From: Dipylidium caninum | Lineage: Eukaryota; Platyhelminthes; Cestoda; Cyclophyllidea; Dipylidiidae | Length of the DNA stretch: 31,197 bases | Direction of reading: 5' to 3' | NCBI GenBank assembly: GCA_017562135.1 | Contig: QEYB01001472.1 | Coordinates: forward strand, 1 to 31,197 | Shown: piece by piece, positions 1 through 10,405 of the stretch | How the letters are laid out: each line of letters begins with the position of its first letter | Numbering within the stretch: the stretch's first letter is position 1 | The notes under the pieces: model-generated | Seen by the model: the letters and a program-made list of their open reading frames with translations, nothing else | Told to the model about the DNA's origin: nothing | Databases searched by the model: none | Program-made: the position numbers and the translations under genes

Positions 1-1220
1 TTACGCCTCTACTTTTAATTTCAGTGCTACTTATACTTTAACAACACGAGAATATATGAAAGTAGTTCGTATGCTGGTGAGTGATTCAGTTCTTCCACAT
101 ACCGTTATCTACACCCGCTAAGAAGATCTTCTCGTAGGTCCGCCGGCATTGGTGGAGGGAAGGGAGTGAGATGCGAGTGGGCTTCAATTGCATTCATCTG
201 CCAAGAATAACGCCAACCTAACTTTCCTTTCCACCGTGTCCATTTGAGCTATTTGGTACGGCCTTGAAGTGTGGTCGAACTTTCCCAAAGTATCCTTCAC
301 TTTCCGCTCATTCTCATCTCATTGCCGTTTTTTTTTCGTTCAAAATCACATCCTGTTACCGATAATTTGGAACCATATTATATCGTCTTTTTTTTACATT
401 TTAATTCTTTGAAAATAAGACGAAAAAAGATGGTTGAAATCTCTTCGAGAATGGCTCTATCCTAGTGGGGGGAGGAGAAGGCGAGGGAAGACGTGAGGCA
501 CAACTGCCATCTGCTTCGGGTGAGGTTGTCTGAGGCGTTTCGGATTGTTGATTTCGCTAATGACTTGCGGTTATTGAGGGGCCTTTTGTTTTGCGTTTCC
601 TGGGACAAATTTACTACATCGGAATTCTTCCTTTCTGTCCTGTTATACCACTCTTTACTACCGCTGTTCTTTTCATTCCCATGTGGTATAGAATTTTTGC
701 GAGACTACGTGGTAGAAGAGCATGCTCGGTGTGCAAGGTCGTTTTTTACGAGGACTTAGGCTGATTTGGTGTGGTGATTCGCTCCTAGACGTCGGCGATG
801 CAGACACGATGACGGGGAGTTGGGGACATGGTGGAGTGGCTGGGACCTCCTCGAAGACACTGGACAGTCTCTGCCGACTACACCATCGGAGTATGCCGTC
901 GCCCTTTTACATGAACCTCTGCCTCCGAACCGTAGGTAAGGTTTAACCACAGAGTGCGCCTATCTGGAAGACTCTCTTCGCTCTCACTACCCTAAAGCGC
1001 ACGGGCCCGACATAATTTGGAGATTGGAATCCCTAATTAGACACCATAGGTGAGGTCCTATTGAGAAAACCCTCTTTTATCAACCTTTTGATGAAGCTAT
1101 TTTTTGCCCGATACAGCCTAATCTCAACACAAGAATCCGTTATATTTCCTCCTCCTCAATGAAGATGCCTTCATTTTTATACGATTGATAGTTAAAAATA
1201 TTGTCAAAATTTATATATAG
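1..1220. other. No confident gene; possible intron or upstream sequence
   Basis: I find no convincing exon here. The longest open frames are 64-88 codons, are T-rich, and show no recognisable motif. Positions 756-950 are open on both strands, which is more likely composition than coding. The stretch ends in a TA-rich run and the acceptor-like TTATATATAG at 1211-1220, where the first good exon begins, so at least its right part is probably intron. Confidence 0.4.
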
Positions 1221-1792
1221 GGGAGGAATACTACCGTCCGACTGAAGTTCAATTTACGTCTGTGGTTAGAAGGTTATTTTGCCTAAAAGTTGACCTTAAA
1301 AATTTCAATGGCCATTGTGAATGCACTCGAAAATTTGATCACGAAGTCTGTCATCCTGTGAAGACTACCAAATGCGTCAGGCACCACAGTTGACTTCCAC
1401 ACTCTGCACCAAACGCTCACTGTCCAAACAAATAAGCAGTTGCATTGCCTTCCCTTATTCCTCATCGCAAAGCGACCGCTCCATTTAACTCTCATTTTTC
1501 TACCATCTTTCGGAAGAAAAGTTATGATTGAGTACTCGTTCCGGCACTTGGCACTCGTATTTCCCCTACTCCGTTATTATTTGCTATGTTTATCGTCGTT
1601 TTTCATTAGCACTCCAAAACTTATCACACAACGACTGTCCTTGGTCTCTGAAATACTTCACCCACAGTTGGGAGCATCCACTGTCCTTGGCTACCTGGCA
1701 GCTTCAACGAGTGAAAATTTGAAGGCGTCTAGTGAGGTCACATCTTTAGTCCTTGATTATATAAAAATGGGTAATAGGGATTCTTGCTTGAG
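1221..1792 (+). CDS. Long exon of an uncharacterised helical protein
   Basis: An acceptor-like ATATATAG precedes the exon and a donor-like TTGAG|GTAGTT ends it, giving about 572 nt. Protein-like sequence runs through it but changes frame at least twice. It reads YRPTEVQFTSVVRRLFCL, then MAIVNALENLITKSVIL (from about 1309), then a continuous stretch from about 1375 to the donor that includes LVSEILHPQLGASTVLGY and SENLKASSEVTSLVLDYI. The composition is leucine-rich with hydrophobic, amphipathic-looking helices (PLLRYYLLCLSSFF near 1565-1606), like an alpha-helical repeat protein or a membrane-proximal region. I recognise no family. The frame changes may be single-base sequence errors, because related copies downstream (1962-2075 and 3480-3868) differ mainly by 1-bp indels. 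That the exon is coding is fairly secure; its exact boundaries are inferred. Confidence 0.5.
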
Positions 1793-1961
1793 GTAGTTAG
1801 CATCAGTTTTCATAGCATTCTCACTTTGGTCACTTGTTTGCTTTCATTTAAGCGGTTTAGAGCGCAAGTGGTAACACACCTGTCTCGACGGTATTCCTGA
1901 TTTGTTCAACTACCACATTGTCCTGGTGGGTTAGTTATGCCTTTTTTTATGCTTCTTTCGT

Positions 1962-2075
1962 CCTCATCGCAAACCGACACTCCTGTAACCTCATTTTTCT
2001 ACCATCTTCCGAAAGAAATTTATGATTGAGTAACTCGTCTGGCACTTGGCAAGCTCATAATTTGCCCTACTTTTC
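1962..2075 (+). repeat. Partial second copy of the 1221-1792 exon (middle part)
   Basis: The block beginning CCTCATCGCAAA and containing ATTTTTCTACCATCTT and TTATGATTGAGTA repeats 1460-1572, with a few substitutions and several 1-bp gaps. It covers the exon stretch just before the part that is duplicated again at 3480. It holds no open frame of useful length. It is either a partial tandem duplication or a collapsed, misassembled fragment of the neighbouring copy. Confidence 0.6.
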
Positions 2076-3054
2076 ACGTATTTGAGACAAGTTTTTCCTC
2101 GTGTCCCGTGCCTCCCCGTTAAGCGCATTACTCAACAAAACTAACCGCCGAATCGAGCGGATACCATTTTTCGAGGCTAGACAGAGAAGATGGGGATTTG
2201 TTAGTAGTCAAACCAAAGCTAATTCAGACCTCACTTGATGGGTCTCATTGCAGGCAAAAACCGGTGCATTCCAATGGCCGATCGGTGCTCAAATGTCCTC
2301 ACTGATTTGATCAGTCATGAGAACACCAAATCCTCTCCTACGTGAAACGGGGCGCTCTTCTCCCTTCTCACCCGACCGGAGATGCAGTCGGCTGCTGAGG
2401 CTATGGTAGGCCCTTTTGCAGTGCACATTGTCGGCCGAGCTTTATTCACAATTTCTCTCAAAAACTAATGTAGAGAAGCTTGGAAGGTCGCATTGGCAGC
2501 ATTTCAAGTGACGGGCGACCCTGATCTCCGTCGGCACTGCTGCCTTGTCAACCCTTTCAGCCTATCTCTAATTTCTACTGACTGGCCTCGTTTTTGGGCG
2601 TACGATTTGCTTTGACACTCGGTTATCACCGCGTCGTGCTGCTGTCGTCGAGGTGGGGACCGACTTTCTTGTGGTTCATCCGGTTGCATCCTGTTTTATC
2701 GCGGTGCGAATGTGGTTGGCCTCGCACAACCGAGGCGTCTTGCCTGGGTGAAGCGGTGGGAATTCACCACAAAAAATGTTATTAAAAAAAAAAATCCCAA
2801 AGGAATACGGTTAGCATTTGTAAATTCCACCAAGAGCGAAGACTGGAACGTCCAATTTGGACGGAACATAGTTGAGGGAGTAGATTGTGAGCGCTACTTT
2901 GTTAAACAAAACCCGCCAATTCGCCAAATGGGCCAATTAATTCTGGTTCCTCCCTAGGCTACCTACGAAACTTTGCGACGTGATTAGTTTAGAAGACAAT
3001 GTCACTTGTCTTTGCTTCCATTGTATCCTCACGTAACTTTCGTTCTCTTCCAGG
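2076..3054. other. Mostly non-coding, one ambiguous ORF
   Basis: There is no clear exon in most of this stretch. The plus frame at 2712-2957 (about 81 codons) contains a protein-like run, NSTKSEDWNVQFGRNIVEG, and may hold an exon, but it has a poly-A run (2772-2800) and no obvious motif. Opposing frames at 2504-2689 look like composition only. The rest is probably intron. Confidence 0.3.
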
Positions 3055-3302
3055 ATCTGGAGGGTATTTTGAACTGCTTTCATGCGAGAGGATCAACAAG
3101 AGTTGAATCGTCAGTTCGAATACATAATTAAACAGATGCATACGAGTGAGGATCCACAATTTGTTGACTATTCTCTCTGGATAGTGGGCCTGTCAGAATC
3201 ACAGAGTCTGCTTGGTTTTCTTTTCAGCCGACCAGGTACTAATGACGACTCTGATGGACAAATGAAAAACATGATGACGAGGAAGACGATGACGATGACG
3301 AG
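3055..3302 (+). CDS. Two candidate exons ending in an acidic tract, frame broken
   Basis: An acceptor (CTCTTCCAG, ends about 3053) precedes coding-like sequence EDQQELNRQFEYIIKQMH and SEDPQFVDYS (about 3085-3180). A second good acceptor, TTTTCTTTTCAG, ends near 3228 and is followed by PGTNDDSDGQMKN. The frame then breaks. One base over, the run reads DDEEDDDDDE and stops at a GAG|GTTAGG donor near 3302, so one net indel separates two halves of a single acidic region. The arrangement of a charged helix, a DYS motif and an acidic stretch loosely recalls the C-terminal part of CCDC97-type proteins, but only a few residues match, so I do not assign it. Confidence 0.4.
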
Positions 3303-3479
3303 GTTAGGTGCTACTTTTTGACGTGTTAACAAACATACAGAATTTTATTACCAATTGCAGTCTAAAAAGGGTTTTTGGCAGCTTCGAGCAATTTTACTTT
3401 TTCTTCCTCAAAATATATTTTCAATTCGGTCGGGGTGATTCGAGAGGTGCCCCAGCACCGCAGTGGGCTGTGAGTCTGG

Positions 3480-3868
3480 CCCTACTCCGTTATTATTTGC
3501 TATGTTTATCGCCCGTTTTCCATTAGCACTCCAAAACTTATCACCAACGACTGTCTTTGGTTCTTAAATACTTCACCCACACCAGTTGGGAGCATCCCCA
3601 CTGTCCTTGGCTACCTGGCCAGCCTTCCAATCGAGTGAAAATTTGAAGGCGTCTAGTTGAGGTCAACATCTTAGTCCTTGATTATATAAAAATGGGTAAA
3701 TAGGGATTCTTGCTGAGGTAGTTTTAGCATCAGTTTTCATAGCATTCTCACTTTGGTCACTTGTTGCTTTCATTAAGCGGTTTAGAGCGCAAGTGGTAAA
3801 CACTCTGTCTCGACGATACTTTCCTGATTTCGACTACGCTTTGTCTGTTGGTTCTTTATGCCTTTTCT
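3480..3868 (+). repeat. Third copy of exon end plus flanking intron
   Basis: This block is close to 1563-1945 in both the coding part (CTCCGTTATTATTTGCTATG onward) and the non-coding part after the donor (CATAGCATTCTCACTTTGG). Almost every difference is a one- or two-base insertion or deletion; substitutions are few. The coding frame seen at 1563-1792 is therefore broken repeatedly here. That intron sequence is as conserved as exon sequence points to a recent segmental duplication or to two unpolished versions of one locus, rather than selection on the protein. Confidence 0.75.
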
Positions 3869-4106
3869 GCTGTGATTGAAATTACACTTCAGTTGCCTCA
3901 AATCTACTTCGTTATTGTGAGGGGATGAAAATCGGTAGAAAAAAGTGATTATTTGTTAAGCGGCTAGTTAATTAAGATAAAAGACAATTGTTTTTGAAGA
4001 TGATTTGGTCGAGGCAAATCAACCAATCACCTGCGAGACAGGTGATTTCGCCGATTACTCATCCAACCCGGTTGATTGTCTCCGTGTAGGAGGACGGCGC
4101 TCAAAT

Positions 4107-4480
4107 GGAAGGCGATATAGACCGAGGCGATGATTCTACGGACAACAGGAGAATCTCCTTGGAAGGATCTGTTAGTCGGGGAGAATTTGCTTAAGAGAGC
4201 GATTTTATCAAAAATCTGGGACGGGAAGGTGGAGACAGCAAAGAAGATGGGTAGGTCGGGTGGAACATCTCCTATGCCGCCGCCTCAGTCAACACCATCG
4301 CAAGCTGCCCTTGCCCTATGGAGGCCACGTACGTCACAACGGGGACGATGTGGTGGTGACTAACAATGTGGGTTCTACTGCGACGGCCATCTACACCGAG
4401 TCGGAAAACGCACTTACTGCCTCGCAAGATACCGGAAGCCCCGTGTCACAACCAAGCAGCAGACATCTAGGTTAGTCAAA
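4107..4480 (+). CDS. Ser/Thr/Pro-rich exon, frame broken, unknown protein
   Basis: Protein-like sequence appears in successive frames. It begins MEGDIDRGDDSTDNRR (from 4107), continues as KRAILSKIWDGKVETAKK and GGTSPMPPPQSTPSQAAL (to about 4317), then NGDDVVVTNNVGSTATAI and ENALTASQDTGSPVSQP (to about 4465). A donor-like CTAG|GTTAGT closes it near 4470-4476. The composition is hydrophilic and low in complexity, typical of a disordered linker. Two net indels would make it a single exon of about 120 codons. It may continue the acidic exon near 3300, which is on the same strand and similarly polar. No domain is recognisable. Confidence 0.4.
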
Positions 4481-4979
4481 TAGCTAACTGACTAGCACTT
4501 TCGACCTAGTGAAAATTACTTCTATTCGTGGTATCATTGCATTCTTTTCCTTTACATCCTACCTCTATCTTATGATTCTAGACAGAGGTAATCAACGCCT
4601 TCAAGTCCCAAATCTGCCAATTATATTACTTCTGAATTGATTACTTTTACATTAACGAATTTTTCATTTGATTGGCTATCCCAAGTATTCGACAGTCTAG
4701 AGAAATGCAATTCTGCCAGGACCCTACTTCATTTGCACATCTTGCTTCATTTCAGCCCCATTTATATTCAGTTTTCAATTTTTTGGGCTCGGTAATGATG
4801 ACATATATGCAAATTGCTTTATTCCTTTCCGACCCATCGGTGAAAAGAATAGGACAACGGGGAAAGATTCTTTTTTTGTTCCCTTGTCGTAGACAACTTG
4901 CATAGTGGATTCTCCGATAGATGCCCTACACTTGGCAAGATCGGCTAATTAGCCTGTCTTCCCAGATAATCCCAGTTAC

Positions 4980-5152
4980 TTTAACTGATCTATAAAGAAT
5001 GCTGAATTTCCTGTGCTTAACATCTTCACTGTAACCCTCTGCTTCACCTCTTCACCCGGCAATAGGTCGGACATGTGGCGAGGGTTTATTATTATCATGC
5101 GGAAGGAAGTGGCCGACTGAGGACCTCCTCGGAGTTCGAGTTTCATATCATG
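4980..5152 (-). CDS. Single internal exon, unknown protein
   Basis: Read on the minus strand, an acceptor-like ATTAATGGAG is followed by 173 nt open in one frame and then the donor-like TTAAA|GTAACT. The peptide includes MKLELRGGPQSATSFR, then MIIINPRHMSDLLPGEEV and KQRVTVKMLSTGNSAFF. Alternating hydrophobic residues with a GEEVKQRVTVK stretch suggest a beta-sandwich-like segment. The opposite strand is less protein-like. I do not recognise the family. No partner exon was identified nearby on this strand, so the gene would continue on either side across introns. Confidence 0.45.
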
Positions 5153-5159
5153 CTCCATT

Positions 5160-6360
5160 AATAACAAATAATTTCCACCCCATTTAGGTTGAAACAAAAG
5201 GTGAGGTATTAAGCAGATTTTCTGCCCTTGACCAACGTTGTCCTTAGAGTCTCAACTGATTTGCACTTATTTAGACTTGAATTCGAGGTTCCAGGACCTC
5301 TCCTCTCCATTGATTCCAAGATGAGGTACGAGGCAGTTCCAACTCAAGTAACACTCTCCTCTTTCGTATCACATGCCACGTCCTCCTACAAACGAACATA
5401 AATTGGATGCCATCACTTCTCGTATTTGTATTTGTTTGAAGGCGCCATAACGAAGGGCAACTATTGCCAATATATGTTAAATCGGCTCTTTAAGGTCTGT
5501 TGATTTTCATTTCACTAGCGCCACATTTCGCCAAGTTTTGTCCTGCCAAAGCGCAAACTACGATCTTATCAGTGTGGGCGTTATCCGTGGTCCCTTTTGG
5601 CGTTAGTTTAAGTGATAAAGTAGCCCATCCACTGGAATTTCAGTTATCCACTGGCACCGTAAACGAAATCGAAAAGCCGCACCTCCATTCTACCCGGATT
5701 CGTTAACTGTGGCGGTCGCCTCCAGTCTTTAAGCCAGAATAAACTAAGCAATGTGATACCAGCGTATACTTTAATAAAAAAAATTGTCACACGCGGAAAC
5801 GAGTAAACCAAAAATTTTGGTCCTATTGCATGTAAGGCGAGTTTGAGGGAACGTTCAAAGAATCCCCTTGTCGGTCGTGTAGGAAGCGTTGAGTGACCGA
5901 ACAGCCGGTAGCGTCGAGCTCATCCTACGTCATCATCCTCATCATCGAGTATCTTGTGTCACCTGAAATAAAGCGACTCTTGACGCCTCCTCTACGCACG
6001 GTGACCCAATTTGTCAAACTGTAGTCCCCCTCCCCGCCCCCCCTCAACTTCCCTCTCTAGTCCAAGTGACAGGCAGACAATCGGGCCCCTTCTAGATGGT
6101 CTGAACAGGGAGAGTGAATGATGATGCAGGCACTGGAGATCCCACTAGTTGGACTGGTTTTATAACCCTTAATTTAAAGAAAAAGATGTGAGCCTGATTG
6201 ACTTGCTAACCCAGACGAACTAATCCTCCGACATGATTTTAACTATGGCATTTTAGGACGTTTGTTTTTGTTAAGGTGTCAGTCTGACCCTGTAAGGCAC
6301 AGCCAGGCCGCAATCCATTAGTTTTCCGCCACTGTGCCTCCCCCGCTCCCACTTCCCATC
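5160..6360. other. No supported gene
   Basis: A plus-strand frame at 5500-5706 has a mildly protein-like run (KVAHPLEFQLSTGTVNEIE) but no clear splice sites. A small CATCATC-type run lies near 5928-5946 and a C-rich run near 6028-6045. I see nothing else. Confidence 0.3.
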
Positions 6361-6362
6361 AC

Positions 6363-6436
6363 CTCAATTCCCCATAAGCTGCCTCTGCAGCCCGCACCGC
6401 AAGATTGTCTCCATTATTTTCCAAGTTGATTTCAAT
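6363..6436 (-). CDS. Small candidate exon, unknown protein
   Basis: On the minus strand, CACCAG ends at 6437 and 74 nt follow, encoding IEINLENNGDNLAVRAAEA and YGEL, closed by TTGAG|GTGATG. The peptide is acidic and helical, with non-random composition. It lies about 450 bp from the 5' end of a plus-strand gene at 6891, in a divergent orientation. The longer frames over 6432-6849 on both strands are weaker and look like composition. Confidence 0.35.
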
Positions 6437-6890
6437 CTGGTGACGTTTTGTGTGGGCTTTGGAGGAGGTGTCCTGACGCTGGTACCCTACCGTGCGTGAA
6501 ATCAGTCTCCAATCCACAGCAAACGTTGAGGGCGCTGGAATCAAAAACAAGCGGATGTCTTAGGTGTTTCGACGCTGAACTCGGGATGGGGTGTTGGGGG
6601 TCTTCACGGGGCAAAGCTGAAAAAAACGTAGCAATTGTAACTCCAAACAGTCCATTGACACTAAAACCAGTGAGTGCCGTGAGGGCATGCGGGGGCACAC
6701 CAGTCCTCCCGTTTTTGTTCCTTCCTCACGCCACGTCAAATGACGGCCTGATGCACGAAAGCAAGAGTGTGCATCCCATCAACTGTGTACACACTCTTTG
6801 GCTTTCGATATCATCTTTTACTCACCTGCGTCATAAACTCACACTTTAACAAAAGTTAGAAAGTGTGTTGTAAACAAGCAAGATTTGTTT

Positions 6891-7867
6891 ATGACCATCG
6901 GAAAGGAAGTTCGTCGTCCGCAAGCAAGTAAGTCACCTCGATGGTAAACTCAATTCAACACGCCAGAAGGTAAAATGTAGGTTACAAAATTATACTCTTA
7001 GTGTTGAATAAGTCGACATGGAAGCGCCTTCCATTGAAGCTGTGTATGCTGCACTAAGTTGTTCTCGTTTTTTTTTTAAATTTTTTAGTAGGACACACCC
7101 AACAAAGTCCATGTGGTGGAGGAGACATCGACAAAAGGCCGCATCGTGACGCAGCAATACAGGTGGGTGTTCGAAGATTTGCCTACTCACTTTTGGTCCC
7201 TAATTGTCATGCATCCCGGCTAAAGCACACAAGAGAGAGAGTCAGGAGTTTATTTCTACGGTTATGTGTGTAAACAGATTCTCAAACCCCTGACGGGCAC
7301 AAAAATCCCCAGTGGCAAATGAGACTAAGAAGAAGGCCATAGAGAGCCATCCAGAGTATCAGAAGGCATTTAACAGTCGTCCGAAACTGCTTCGTACACC
7401 GGAGCACAAACGTGTCACCTCCTCCATGGATCCCATCGACACACGCTGGGGCGAGAGGGCCTCGAGATCGCGGCCAGTCTCAGGTAAGCTGACATACTCA
7501 ACCGCCACATTCTCCCACTAGGACGCTCAAATGTGGAGCACAATCATAGATGAATTGGCAATTTGTCGAGCATCAAAATCGGAGGGCCGGTAAAAATGAC
7601 ATCCCCTTGCCCCCTTCTTGTCACTGCACCATTTTGTGTTTGTGTATATTGCTCTTGTCAGCACACTTCATATCTCTTTTTATGTGTTTTTAAGTGCCAT
7701 CTATTGCTAAATCATGGATGTCTTTTTTTCTGCACGTCAAAATGTTGACTGGGACATTGGGGAAAGGAGTTTTCGGTGAAAGGCCCTACCACATGATTTG
7801 CACTAAGGGACGAATTGAAACAGAACTGCGTCGAGAGGGAACTAAAGTCGTTGCGGAAGTGTGGTAA
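6891..7867 (+). CDS. Multi-exon gene of unknown function (candidate exons)
   Basis: Four pieces support a plus-strand gene. Piece 1 (6891-6927) starts with ATG, reads MTIGKEVRRPQA, and ends at a consensus donor, A|GTAAGT. Piece 2 (7092-7162) follows TTTTTTAGTAG, reads KVHVVEETSTKGRIVTQQY, and ends at CAG|GTGGGT. Piece 3 (about 7309-7482) follows ATCCCCAG, reads ANETKKKAIESHPEYQKAF, then LLRTPEHKRV and SSMDPIDTRWGE, and ends at CTCAG|GTAAGC. Piece 4 (about 7742-7867) reads LGKGVFGERPYHMICTKGR and ELRREGTKVVAEVW before a GTAAAG donor, but I see no acceptor in front of it. Exon phases do not join cleanly between pieces 1-2 and 2-3, so a missed exon or single-base errors must be assumed. The product is basic and polar, and I know no matching family. 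Confidence 0.45.
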
Positions 7868-7869
7868 AG

Positions 7870-8049
7870 TGGTTTTTTGTCCATCTGACAAAAATTCGCC
7901 TTGAGACATTTTAGAGACTTTATTGAGTGCCATCGAAAACCATTTCACTGCAATACGCATACGAAATGAGTTATTGAAACAAGACGATTTCAACACGCAA
8001 TTTCACAAAAAAAGGGAAATGGAGAGAAAAATTTAGATGGCCGAATCAC
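7870..8049. other. Probable intron or spacer
   Basis: This is AT-rich sequence with no supported exon. A minus-strand frame crosses 7712-7996 without a recognisable motif and opposes the better plus-strand exon at 7742-7867. Confidence 0.3.
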
Positions 8050-8109
8050 ATACTGACAAGCCGAGGAACAATCGGCTAACTGGAGGGTGGGGGAAACTCA
8101 GACAGGAGT

Positions 8110-8585
8110 GTGCTCCGCCACGACGACGTCGCGACACCGAATAAGCCAGCCTTAGACCGCCCGAAACAACGGAACAAACTTCTTGGTCGACCGCCAAGGC
8201 CACTTGTACGTCACCTCGCATCATCGGTGGACCCATTTGGCTTCGACGGGCGAAGGTGGGCTGCAATCCCCGGCCAGGAGGGACGACACAGAGCAGCTGC
8301 CCAAGTAGCCCCACGCAAAGTGACGTCGGATGTCATTGAGGAAGAGGAAAGGAGTTGTCTTTCTCGACCCCACTTTGAACATGAGCTTACTCAACTGCTT
8401 TCTTTGAACTCTACAAACATTGTCTCCCCTTTTTCTGGTCAATTTTTCACGTTACAGAAGGTACTACTAAGGTAACACTGGCGGTTACAGTTTCTCGTCT
8501 TGTGAGAAAAGTGTGAGAGTCTCTCAAACCCCGTCGGAATGGATAAACATCCTCTACGAGGTCCTCCTACGTGCTAAACCAAGGA
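8110..8585. repeat. Repeat A, copy 1 (left end of tandem unit 1)
   Basis: This block recurs at about 13515-13850 in the same orientation. Matching landmarks are GACGTCGCGACACCGAATA against GACGTGGCGACACGGAATA, CAAGTAGCCCCACGCAAAGT against GAAGTAGCCACCACGCAAGT, and GGATAAACATCCTCT against GGACAAACATCCTCT. Identity is moderate, with many indels. A 121-codon plus frame crosses this copy (8110-8475) but is not kept in the other copy, so I do not call it coding. Confidence 0.6.
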
Positions 8586-9028
8586 GATGGTAAACATTAA
8601 GAGATTTTGACAGTCTGACGACACTTTAGCCTGCCAAATTGAGACAGAGAAAGAGGTTACTTGCATTATAAGGTGTGTTTAATAATTCAAACAACCCTAA
8701 CTGAAGGCTATATTTTTAACCGAAGAAGGAGAAAACTCGTCTGAGGCGGAAAATTGTATGCTCAGATGAACTAAACCAGTAAATGGAATCGAATTTTGCA
8801 GAAAAGTCCGTGGGTAAATAAAAAGTCGCCATACCGGGCGCCACAGAGGTGTGTGAGAGGGTGCCGTACACAAACTAAGGCTGAGATAGCTTGAGGGAGA
8901 AAAACACAAGTCATGTGGCTCGTTTGTTTGCCTTCGAGTACAGCGTGCCACGTACGAGAAGAAAAATACTCCGAGTTCAAGGAAGGAAGTGATCCCTTCA
9001 CAAACCCTTAGTGAGACCATCATTGGAT
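8586..9028. other. No supported gene
   Basis: Minus-strand frames of 76 and 111 codons overlap here (8697-9032) but carry no motif and differ in frame. The 111-codon frame could contain an exon continuing the minus-strand piece at 9029-9198. Nothing decides this from sequence alone. Confidence 0.3.
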
Positions 9029-9198
9029 TCAAATGTGACCGTTCTGCTCACAGATAAGAGTATACACTCCAATGGCAGTATCCGAATCTATGTCGAGTGT
9101 AAATATCTCGAGGATAAAGCATTTCGCCCGATGCCCAAGCGACGATGATGTGATAAAATAATTGAGTTCACTCGGCACTGCGCCTAACAAGAACTCCA
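9029..9198 (-). CDS. Candidate terminal exon of an unknown gene
   Basis: Read on the minus strand, TTTTCCACAAG (acceptor-like, ends at 9199) is followed by an open frame reading GAVPSELNYFITSSSLGHR, then CFILEIFTLDIDSDTAIGV and LICEQNGHI, then TGA at 9029. The mix of hydrophobic and acidic residues is protein-like. It lies about 220 bp beyond the stop codon of thymidylate kinase copy 1 on the same strand. It could be the end of a separate gene or an alternative 3' exon. It has no equivalent beyond copy 2, because the duplication breaks near 9240. Confidence 0.35.
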
Positions 9199-9239
9199 CT
9201 TGTGGAAAAGAGCAATAAGCATCAACGAGGACGTGGATC

Positions 9240-9416
9240 ACGCACAACACAGTAGTAAGGCTTCTAAATGTGGCGCGAAGGGGATTAGTTGCTTACACGA
9301 TAGCCCCAGTTCCCAAATGCCTATGGAAAAGAAAAAAAATTACGACACGACAATTATAAAAAAATCATCTCTCATACGGTCAATAATAGAGGTCACTTCA
9401 GTTCGATTGTACCAAG
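9240..9416 (-). other. Conserved 3' flank of thymidylate kinase copy 1
   Basis: This stretch just beyond the stop codon is nearly identical to 13868-14051 beyond the stop of copy 2. It shares GGCGCGAAGGGGATTAGTTG, CCCAGTTCCCAAATGCCTAT and the A-rich run that follows. The match is better than for the first exon or the intron of the gene. It probably covers the 3' untranslated region. No canonical AATAAA polyadenylation signal was located with certainty. Confidence 0.55.
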
Positions 9417-10405
9417 TTAACGTGGCTCCTTCGCAATGTGGTCCAACACCGCTTGGAGTACCATTTTATGCACTTCAGAGATGCCCAGTTTGCCGACTTT
9501 CGATCCATATCCACGGTGGAACGACTTCTCCCTGCTCTCGTTTCTTCTCCATCTCACTAGCCAGGCGGCGGTAGTTGACAAAACACGATTCTGGAATGAT
9601 GTGCTTTCGAATCTTTCCTCCCCGAATCCATCCCGATTAGCCAAATGTTCAACATGAGAGGCGTAGAGACAAATCACGATGTCGGGTTGAGGAAGGTCTT
9701 CTTCGCTACGCAAACACCACTCCCAACTAGGTACATCGCAATGTTCCTTTGAGGCGGTGTAGACAATGCCCGAGTAGCTGTAGCGATCAGCCACCACACA
9801 ACGACTTGGGATAGAGCTTTTCTGATGTCTGATGCTCTTTCCCACCTAGGGGTAAAATTAACAAAAAGGCAGATATAAATGGAAAGATTTAGAAACGGAT
9901 AATTGTTAATATTCAACGAGGTCATGGAAATGCAACTACAGGACAGCAGCTGGTTGACAACGATTATGCGGATAAAAGACTGTAAACACTGGAAATACTC
10001 ACAAGTGTTTTTTGAAATAAATTTTGAAAGCACAGTGACGCCAAACTGTAAATAATAACAGCTACAGGAAGAAAATAAAAAAGATGACCTAAGAACAAAA
10101 AGCATTCGAATCGTGGAGGAGTGATGAACAAATTCGTTTTATTCCAGGAGCGACTCAGTGGGATAAGACAGTACCTATTAGCGGTAAAGAGAAGATGAAC
10201 GGCGTGAAGATTAAGATCTTTTGAACCAGAGAGGTAATTGTCAAGTTCCTTTCCGATAGCAGTCGTACGATCTGGAAAGCGAAACACAATAGGAATCTGT
10301 CTTGTAGATGTCGCTTAGGGCCTCAGCCAGCAGCTTCACTTGAGTGGATTTACCGACCCGATCAATGCCTTCGAAGACCACGAAGAGGCCATTACGCGAC
10401 TTCAT
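9417..10405 (-). CDS. DTYMK: Thymidylate kinase, copy 1 (two exons, three frame breaks)
   Basis: The enzyme phosphorylates dTMP to dTDP with ATP, a step of dTTP synthesis. Exon 1 (10405-10175) starts at ATG in MKSRNGLFVVFEG and holds the P-loop GIDRVGKST, then KLLAEAL, FPDRTTAIGKELDNYL and HAVHLLFTAN. The intron (10174-9846, 329 nt) runs from GTACTG to CCTAG and splits an Arg codon. Exon 2 (9845-9417) holds RWERASDIRKAL, CVVADRYSYSGIVYTA (the DRY-type motif), LPQPDIVI, the lid GFGEERFESTSFQ, and a C-terminal SEVHKMVLQAVLDHI before TAA. Total length, about 219 codons, fits the family (about 210). Three net single-base breaks are needed: near 10285 (extra base before FRFPDR), near 9804 (a G missing before RCVV) and near 9580 (a G missing after RVL). 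Copy 2 is in frame at the last two, so sequence error is likely. The start is chosen because it matches the family N-terminus and is shared with copy 2. Confidence 0.9.

Noticed and set aside
3082..3200. Naming this exon CCDC97
   Set aside because: The match is limited to a charged helix, a DYS and an acidic tail; too few residues agree.
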